A stretch of DNA of 11,741 bases from F23-D06 sp045600905 (GTDB lineage: Bacteria; Bacteroidota; Bacteroidia; Bacteroidales; WCHB1-69), in NCBI GenBank assembly GCA_045600905.1, contig JAZRYT010000130.1, forward strand, positions 1 to 11,741. The letters are read 5' to 3'. Under the pieces are notes generated by a model. The model saw only the letters and a program-made list of their open reading frames with translations. It was not told the DNA's origin and did not search any database. How positions within the stretch are numbered: the stretch's first letter is position 1; every line of letters starts with the position of its first letter. Positions 7,003-11,741 of this stretch are shown one piece after another. A program made the translations under genes and the position numbers.

Positions 7003-8502
7003 ATGGCCAACTCATTGAAAAAACTGGTCGGGCAGACCGCCATTTACGGACTCAGCAGCATCATCGGTCGTTTTCTTAATTATCTGCTGGTTCCACTTTA
7101 CACGTATAAAATTGCCGCAGCATCCGGTGGTTACGGAGTCGTGACGAACATCTACGCATTCACGGCCCTACTACTGGTTTTGTTGACGTTTGGTATGGAG
7201 ACCACCTTCTTCTACTTCGCCAACCGCGACGAGGTGGATTCCAAAAAGGCCTTTTCCACAGCAGCCAGTGCTGTTGGGATTGTCTCCTTGGTATTCTGGC
7301 TTCTCTGTATGATTTTCAGCGTCCCGATTGCCAACACACTGAATTATGAGGCCCACCCAGAATATATCCGCATAATGGCGTCAGTGGTCGCCTTAGACGC
7401 ATTCCAGGCTATCCTGTTCGCGCAACTGCGAAACCAAAACCGCGCCCTCAAATTCGTCATCCTCAAACTTGCCTTTATCATCTGCAACGTCGGTCTCAAC
7501 CTGTTCATTTTCTTGGTGGCTCCGCATTTGAGCGAAAGCTGTCCTTCCCTGATGGGTTGGTACGATCCTTCCTATCAGGTGGGCTACGTGTTCCTCGTCA
7601 ACCTCATCTGCACAGCAGGCGTCACCTTGGGCTTCCTTCCCGAACTGCGCGATATGCGCTTCGGCATAGATACCAAACTGCTCAAGGAAATGTTGAAATA
7701 CACGTGGCCGCTGTTGTTGTTAGGTCTCATTGGCATTTTGAATCAGGTGGCGGACAAAATCTGTTACAAATTCATCGTACCCGGTCAGGAGGGTGAAGTG
7801 CAATTGGGCATTTACGGTGCCTGCGTCAAAATCGCGATGATTATCGCCATTTTCACCCAGGCCTTCCGCTATGCATACGAGCCGTTCGTCTTTGGCGGGC
7901 AAAAGGACAAGAACAGCCGCGAAATGCAGGCTGAAGTAATGAAATACTACGTGATGTTTACCTTATTGGCCTTCTTACTCGTGGTTCTCTATCTGGATGT
8001 CTTCAAATTCATTATCCAAAGAAACTATTGGGAAGGTTTGCGTTCTATCCCCATTGTGATGATGGCTGAAATTTTTATGGGCGTGTATTTCAATCTCTCA
8101 TTTTGGTATAAACTGAACAAGCAGACCTGGTGGGGCGCCATATTCTCCACCATCGGCGTGGCCGCATTGTTGGCCATCAACTTCATTTTTGTTCCGAAAT
8201 ACGGCTATATGGCGTGCGCGTGGGGCGGTTTTGCCGGCTACGGTATCTGTATGCTGCTCTCCTACATCGTAGGCCAGAAAAAAAATCCTATTCCCTACAA
8301 CCTGAAAGCCATCCTCGGCTATTTCGCCTTGGCCGTCATAATCTATTATTTGAGCAAATTGCTGCGTCCGCACAACCAGATTTTGGTTTACGTCGTCAAT
8401 ACGGCTTTGCTTTTAGTGTATGTTGCCGCCTTGGTTTATAACGAAAGAGTGTTGGTGAAAAAAGTCTTTTCCGGTGTCAGAGGAAAACTGCTGAAACGAT
8501 AA
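7003..8502 (+). CDS. MOP-superfamily oligosaccharide/polysaccharide flippase (Wzx/RfbX-like)
   Basis: A 499-residue integral membrane protein with about 14 hydrophobic segments. The N-terminus (LKKLVGQTAIYGLSSIIGR, then NYLLVPLYT) is the typical entry of polysaccharide-biosynthesis flippases, and a GMETTFFYFANRD stretch after the second or third helix is characteristic of the Bacteroidota group. The family moves undecaprenyl-linked glycans from the cytoplasmic to the periplasmic face of the inner membrane. The C-terminal half (GAIFSTIGVAALLAINFIF onward) fits the polysaccharide-synthesis C-terminal domain. No glycosyltransferase or other capsule gene is next to it, so the substrate cannot be told. 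It ends in a basic cytoplasmic tail (VRGKLLKR). Confidence 0.9.
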   Translation: MANSLKKLVGQTAIYGLSSIIGRFLNYLLVPLYTYKIAAASGGYGVVTNIYAFTALLLVLLTFGMETTFFYFANRDEVDSKKAFSTAASAVGIVSLVFWLLCMIFSVPIANTLNYEAHPEYIRIMASVVALDAFQAILFAQLRNQNRALKFVILKLAFIICNVGLNLFIFLVAPHLSESCPSLMGWYDPSYQVGYVFLVNLICTAGVTLGFLPELRDMRFGIDTKLLKEMLKYTWPLLLLGLIGILNQVADKICYKFIVPGQEGEVQLGIYGACVKIAMIIAIFTQAFRYAYEPFVFGGQKDKNSREMQAEVMKYYVMFTLLAFLLVVLYLDVFKFIIQRNYWEGLRSIPIVMMAEIFMGVYFNLSFWYKLNKQTWWGAIFSTIGVAALLAINFIFVPKYGYMACAWGGFAGYGICMLLSYIVGQKKNPIPYNLKAILGYFALAVIIYYLSKLLRPHNQILVYVVNTALLLVYVAALVYNERVLVKKVFSGVRGKLLKR

Positions 8503-8620
8503 TCATTACCCCTTACTCGTTGTTATCCAAAGAATTAATAGGATATCTATTATATGCAAAATTGAAGATTTTCTTTTTATTCGACTAGGACATTTCTATT
8601 TTTATAATAAAACATTAAAT

Positions 8621-11068
8621 ATGAAGCGCATAACTATTATTTTCCTTTTATCAGTCCTTATGAGTTCTGTTTTTGCCCAAAACAGTTTTACTATCACGGG
8701 TTCCATTATAGACAGCACCCGCAAGGACAAGCTGTTTTATGTCCGTGTGGGCGTTGTTACCCCGGACTCGACGATGCGCAATGTGGGCATAACTTTCACT
8801 GATGCGGAAGGCAACTTCACGGTTACCGACATTCCCGCGGGCCAATACAACCTGATGGCTTTTCTGGTCGGTTATTCGGCACTGACCGTTCCTGTAACCT
8901 GCAAAGGAGCCAACACGACGATTGACGTCGGCCAACTCAAGTTGCGCAAAGAGAGCAACACGTTGCAGGAAGTAACCATTGCCGGCGAAAAGCCTGTTTA
9001 TTTGGTAGATGGAGAAAAAACGATGTACAACGTGGCCGAAGACCCGACGATTCAAAGCGGAACGGCTGCTGATGCTTTGGAAAACGCTCCCGGCGTGGAA
9101 GTCGATATAGAGGGCAATATCACATTGCGTGGTGTTTCTTCTGTGGAAATCTGGCTTAACGACCGTCCCTCACATCTTACCGAAGAGAACCTCAAGGAGT
9201 TCATCCAGCAACTGCCCGCCAACTCTTTGCAGCGCATTGAGGTTATCACCAACCCTTCTGCAAAATACAGTTCCAAAAGCGATGCCGGCATCATCAATAT
9301 TGTAACAACTTCCGAAATCAAAAAGAACAGCTTCTTGAGCTTCGGCGTGCGCGGTTCCTCCGTGCCTAACGTCACACCCTGGATTTCATACGTTTGGTCC
9401 GATAAGAAACTTTCCCTCAGCTTCTACTTGAACAGCACCTACTCCTTACGTAAAAACCTGTCTGAAGATTCCTATACCCAATTCAATACGGAACACGATA
9501 CCGCGACTACCTATCACGGCAGCGGTAATTCCAGAAGCCACAGCTTCTCCGGCGGCTTGAACTTCAACGGCTCCTATATCTTCGACACATTGAACACTAT
9601 GAGTTTCTGGGCTGGCACATACCCCAGCTTTAGCAGGTCCGCCAGCACTAAAGATGAATACCGCCAGGAATACCTTTACACCCCGGACATCTTCGAATAC
9701 AGCACGTCCAATTCCTCAGCCGGACTGAATGCCGGCGCCTACGGAGGACTCGACTTCGAGCACAAATTCAATAACCAAGGACATCAAATCCAGGCCGACT
9801 GGACTTTCAATTACCATCATTCTCACAGTTCCGCCGACTTTTTGCGTGACTTTGCCACGCAGAATTATTTGGATAGACACCGTTTGGATACTTCGTTCTC
9901 CAATAGTTTCTCCACCTCTGCCGATTTAGACTATGTCATCCCTTATCATAAAAACGGCGAAATCAGTATGGGTGTTAGCGGCAGTTTCGATTTGGGTAAA
10001 AATCTCACCCGCTATGATACTTTGGTTTTTGATACGGATTTGTTCAATTTGGACTCCCTGCGTTTTAAAAACACAGATGAAAAAGAGTATGACTTTGACA
10101 CATACGTGACTATTCAGCACAAATTCGGCGACTTTACTATTAAAGGCGGTTTGCGTTCAGAATATGTTCACTACGATTATCAGATTCTCAACTCTCCGAA
10201 AGACAATGTGAAAAGAGGCTATTGGAGTCTTTATCCCTCTTTGCATTTGAGCTACCGTACCAAATCTATGCATAACCTCAAGCTGAGCTATACGCGCCGC
10301 GTCAGCAACCCGTCCGCCTCCCGCCTTTCTACTTTTGTTACTTATAATGAAGACTCCTATTCTATGGGTAATCCGGACTTGCTGCCCAGCTACACCAACT
10401 CCTTTGAATTCGGTTGGACCAAGTTCTTCAACAAGTTCGGCAACGTTGGTTTGACGGCCTATTTCAGAAATTCCAAAGACCAAACCAGCAACTTGACGGA
10501 TGTGGCCTTCAATGACTATTTCGGACGTATCGTTTCCTTCTCTATGCCGGTAAATGCCGGTAAATCCATCAATACGGGAGCCGAAGCCAACATCACGTAC
10601 AAGCTGAAAACCTTTATGAATATTCGTTTCTACGCCAATGTCTATTACAGTCGTTCCGAATTCCAATTCCGTAACGAAACCGACCCGCGTATTGTAACGA
10701 ACCTCGGGTATAGTTTGCGTCTGCGTTTCTGGGCCAAATTATGGAAGTTCTTGGAGGTTAACGCCTCTGCCAACTACCGTTCCAAGAACGTTACGCTGTT
10801 TACAGCCACCCAGCCTCGCTACTCCATCGATTGCGGTTTGCGTGCCGACTTCTTGAACAGAAAGATTTCCGCCTTCATCAACGTCAACGATATCTTCAAC
10901 TGGAATAAGAGCCACACCACCAATAACAACCCGTACTACATTTCCTCCTCCTCTTCCAAATACGTTAGCCGCTTTATCAGTGCCGGTATCACGTTCCGTT
11001 TTGGTAAGATGGAATTGGAAAACAAATCTACGAACGGAAGCGTCAGCGAAGAGTCCGTCGTCGAATAA
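8621..11068 (+). CDS. Outer-membrane beta-barrel protein, TonB-dependent-receptor-like (OMP_b-brl_3 family)
   Basis: An 815-residue exported protein. Signal peptide 1-19 (MKRITIIFLLSVLMSSVFA, cut before QNSF). Residues about 23-110 form a carboxypeptidase-regulatory-like (CarboxypepD_reg) beta-sandwich (GSIIDS...FTDAEGNFTVTDIPAGQYNLMAF). Residues about 115-230 form a plug with DALENAPGVEVDIEGNITLRG and RIEVITNPSAKYSSKSDAGIINIV. Residues about 236-795 form a barrel with alternating aromatic strands. No clear TonB box is seen. The barrel type matches the OMP_b-brl_3 outer-membrane family rather than SusC, and there is no SusD partner nearby. The final strand (FISAGITFRFGKMELE) is followed by a polar tail of about 17 residues, so it does not end at the terminal aromatic residue typical of barrel assembly signals. 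Substrate unknown. A 118-base gap separates it from the flippase. Confidence 0.92.
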   Translation: MKRITIIFLLSVLMSSVFAQNSFTITGSIIDSTRKDKLFYVRVGVVTPDSTMRNVGITFTDAEGNFTVTDIPAGQYNLMAFLVGYSALTVPVTCKGANTTIDVGQLKLRKESNTLQEVTIAGEKPVYLVDGEKTMYNVAEDPTIQSGTAADALENAPGVEVDIEGNITLRGVSSVEIWLNDRPSHLTEENLKEFIQQLPANSLQRIEVITNPSAKYSSKSDAGIINIVTTSEIKKNSFLSFGVRGSSVPNVTPWISYVWSDKKLSLSFYLNSTYSLRKNLSEDSYTQFNTEHDTATTYHGSGNSRSHSFSGGLNFNGSYIFDTLNTMSFWAGTYPSFSRSASTKDEYRQEYLYTPDIFEYSTSNSSAGLNAGAYGGLDFEHKFNNQGHQIQADWTFNYHHSHSSADFLRDFATQNYLDRHRLDTSFSNSFSTSADLDYVIPYHKNGEISMGVSGSFDLGKNLTRYDTLVFDTDLFNLDSLRFKNTDEKEYDFDTYVTIQHKFGDFTIKGGLRSEYVHYDYQILNSPKDNVKRGYWSLYPSLHLSYRTKSMHNLKLSYTRRVSNPSASRLSTFVTYNEDSYSMGNPDLLPSYTNSFEFGWTKFFNKFGNVGLTAYFRNSKDQTSNLTDVAFNDYFGRIVSFSMPVNAGKSINTGAEANITYKLKTFMNIRFYANVYYSRSEFQFRNETDPRIVTNLGYSLRLRFWAKLWKFLEVNASANYRSKNVTLFTATQPRYSIDCGLRADFLNRKISAFINVNDIFNWNKSHTTNNNPYYISSSSSKYVSRFISAGITFRFGKMELENKSTNGSVSEESVVE

Positions 11069-11109
11069 CGAATATGTTGTGCATAATACTTGTTTGATAC
11101 TACGACAGG

Positions 11110-11144
11110 GAAAAGGTAATAGGGAATAAGTAATAGGGAATAGG
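11110..11144. repeat. Heptamer repeat array, (G/T)AATAGG type, x5
   Basis: Contiguous 7-base units: GAAAAGG, TAATAGG, GAATAAG, TAATAGG, GAATAGG. Seen as 14-mers, 11117-11130 and 11131-11144 match at 13 of 14 positions. Confidence 0.7.
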
Positions 11145-11181
11145 TATGATGTTTTTTACAAGTCATTTTGGCTTAGCAAGA

Positions 11182-11189
11182 TATTTTTG
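11182..11189 (+). promoter_or_regulatory. -7-like box before the structured element
   Basis: TATTTTTG fully matches TAnnTTTG. No TTTG lies 19-21 bases upstream, so it is only half a promoter in AT-rich DNA. If used, transcription would begin near 11195 and run into the hairpins below. Confidence 0.25.
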
Positions 11190-11195
11190 AAGTAG

Positions 11196-11278
11196 ATTTT
11201 AAAACAGATTTTCCATTGGATTTTGAGGAGTCTGAAAGACGACGACCGGAAAGGAGCCGGTTCGTCCGGCTATTTTTT
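11196..11278 (+). ncRNA. Candidate small structured RNA ending in an intrinsic terminator
   Basis: Between a -7-like box and a terminator lie a small hairpin GTCT-GAA-AGAC (11230-11240) and a longer stem ACGACCGG/CCGG(T)TCGT (11242-11249 with 11257-11265, one bulged T). The latter shares 11257-11260 with the terminator stem, so the two cannot form together. This could be a short RNA or an attenuator-like leader. Structure is seen; transcription and function are inferred. Confidence 0.3.
11255..11278 (+). terminator. Intrinsic terminator
   Basis: AGCCGG (11255-11260), loop TTCGT, CCGGCT (11266-11271), then A and six T. A strong GC stem and T-run, about 190 bases beyond the barrel gene, which it may also terminate. 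Confidence 0.75.
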
Positions 11279-11320
11279 GTGGATTCTCATTGTGATTTTA
11301 AAACCTGCATACGCAACAAA

Positions 11321-11350
11321 GTGCCTTACTAAGTGCTTTACAGTAGGCGC
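11321..11350 (+). other. Hairpin between the two terminators
   Basis: GTGCC-T-TACT (11321-11330) pairs with AGTA-GGCGC (11342-11350) through nine pairs including one G.U, with a single bulged T and an 11-base loop. Another hairpin, ATTGCC-TAAAC-GGCAAT, follows at 11364-11380. They suggest that the whole 11230-11444 stretch is structured as RNA. Confidence 0.4.
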
Positions 11351-11389
11351 AGCCGTGTCGGACATTGCCTAAACGGCAATACATATAGT

Positions 11390-11424
11390 CATTGTTCATT
11401 AATCATTATTCATTGTTCATTATA
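11390..11424. repeat. Heptamer repeat array, CATTNNT type, x5
   Basis: Contiguous units CATTGTT, CATTAAT, CATTATT, CATTGTT, CATTATA. The last base is also the first base of the next terminator stem. Similar in unit and in terminator association to 4959-4979. Confidence 0.7.
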
Positions 11425-11444
11425 CTGGCTTCCAGCCAGTTTTT
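11424..11444 (+). terminator. Second intrinsic terminator
   Basis: ACTGGCT (11424-11430), loop TCC, AGCCAGT (11434-11440), then four more T. A perfect 7-bp stem with a short T-run. Confidence 0.7.
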
Positions 11445-11530
11445 GAAAAGCTTCTGACTAACCTCTGTTGGGATGAAATGATTTCACTTTGAATATTTCT
11501 TTCACTTGTTAATAATTCTTAATAATCACA

Positions 11531-11540
11531 GGGGGGGGGG
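11531..11540 (+). repeat. Poly-G tract (G10) in a promoter
   Basis: Ten consecutive G in otherwise AT-rich DNA. The tract ends 21 bases before the -7 box at 11562, so it occupies the -33 region and the DNA just upstream of it. Confidence 0.9.
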
Positions 11541-11561
11541 ATTTTGTATTGAAAATAATTC

Positions 11562-11569
11562 TACCTTTG
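11562..11569 (+). promoter_or_regulatory. -7 box of a rightward promoter
   Basis: TACCTTTG followed by C is a textbook Bacteroidota -7 box. At the normal -33 position (19-21 bases upstream) lies the end of the G10 tract instead of TTTG. A TTTG at 11543-11546 is only 15 bases away. An A/T-rich leader typical of the phylum leads to the ATG at 11612. Confidence 0.5.
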
Positions 11570-11611
11570 CCCCGTCTTTTTTGACAAAACAACCTTTAAA
11601 TATCTCTCATT

Positions 11612-11695
11612 ATGGAGCCCAAATGTAAAGATATGGTAACTTTTCGCCCGAAAGGGAATATCTTTGTGTTGGGCAAGAATCATTTCCTTGGATAG
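11612..11695 (+). other. Short open frame after the G10 promoter; possible start of a frameshifted or edge-cut gene
   Basis: The ATG at 11612 opens a 27-codon frame (MEPKCKDMVTFRPKGNIFVL to a TAG at 11693). Another frame is open from 11629 to the window end and becomes protein-like after the TAG (GPLPFQRAPAVEETDA), so a single-base shift near 11690 would join them. The minus strand is also open from the window end down to a stop near 11564. I recognise none of these. Too short to decide. Confidence 0.2.
11617..11674. other. Nested inverted repeat at the right edge
   Basis: Outer arms GCCCAA (11617-11622)/TTGGGC (11669-11674) and inner arms AAAGATAT (11627-11634)/ATATCTTT (11658-11665) form 14 perfect pairs around a small internal loop. 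A CCC-GAAA-GGG tetraloop hairpin (11647-11656) sits at the tip. No T-run follows, so it is not a terminator. Confidence 0.5.
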
Positions 11696-11741
11696 GTCCT
11701 CTGCCGTTTCAGCGTGCGCCGGCGGTGGAGGAAACAGATGC

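Larger units (their letters stand above)
11069..11611. other. Gene-poor structured intergenic region
   Basis: No convincing gene. In order it holds a heptad array (11110-11144), a lone -7 box (11182-11189), hairpins and a terminator (11230-11278), two more hairpins (11321-11350, 11364-11380), a second heptad array (11390-11424) that merges into a second terminator (11424-11444), a G10 tract (11531-11540) and a promoter -7 box (11562-11569). Two frames stay open for 50-60 codons around 11180-11371 but lack an ATG. Confidence 0.7.

Noticed and set aside
8597..8604. TATTTTTA as promoter of the barrel gene
   Set aside because: One mismatch in the most conserved base, no TTTG at -33, and only about 16 bases before the ATG.
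10157..10666. 169-codon open frame opposite the barrel gene
   Set aside because: Lies within the well-supported barrel domain on the other strand, with no motif or start context of its own.
11390..11424. CRISPR-like array
   Set aside because: The periodic 7-base units have no unique spacers; this is a simple heptameric repeat.
11617..11674. tRNA gene
   Set aside because: The 6-bp outer stem recalls an acceptor arm, but there are no D, anticodon or T arms and the length is too short.

Overview
The window looks like chromosomal DNA of an anaerobic Bacteroidota bacterium, most likely an uncultured member of the Bacteroidales. Three things point there. Several genes have promoter boxes of the Bacteroidota type (TTTG, about 20 bases, TAnnTTTG) and none has a clear Shine-Dalgarno site. 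The largest surface gene is a carboxypeptidase-regulatory/plug/beta-barrel outer-membrane protein of the kind abundant in this phylum. The pairing of a Nif3-like gene with a coiled-coil C4 zinc-ribbon gene is also familiar from Bacteroidota.

Left to right: (1) an AT-rich ATPase_2-type AAA+ gene on the minus strand (95-1033), lacking the usual C-terminal helix-turn-helix tail, with a near-perfect promoter that has an inverted repeat built into it; (2) a 385-base AT-rich divergent intergenic region with inverted repeats; (3) a plus-strand pair, class II adenosylcobalamin-dependent ribonucleotide reductase nrdJ and a LutA-like double-CCG Fe-S protein 11 bases downstream, closed by a strong bidirectional terminator; (4) a minus-strand operon, Nif3-like metal protein followed by a coiled-coil zinc-ribbon protein; (5) a plus-strand MOP-superfamily polysaccharide flippase, divergent from nif3; (6) an 815-residue outer-membrane beta-barrel protein; (7) about 670 bases at the right end with no convincing complete gene but dense non-coding structure: heptameric repeat arrays, two intrinsic terminators, further hairpins, a G10 tract just upstream of a good -7 box, and a nested inverted repeat at the edge.

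The protein-coding core is mostly housekeeping and envelope: anaerobic or oxygen-independent dNTP synthesis (nrdJ), a probable Fe-S redox partner or passenger gene, and envelope genes (flippase, outer-membrane barrel). No complete new defence or mobile system is visible. The parts most worth a second look are the structured right-hand intergenic region (candidate small RNA with mutually exclusive hairpins, heptad arrays, a possibly phase-variable promoter), the tight coupling of a lone LutA-like protein to nrdJ, and the truncated, AT-rich ATPase.
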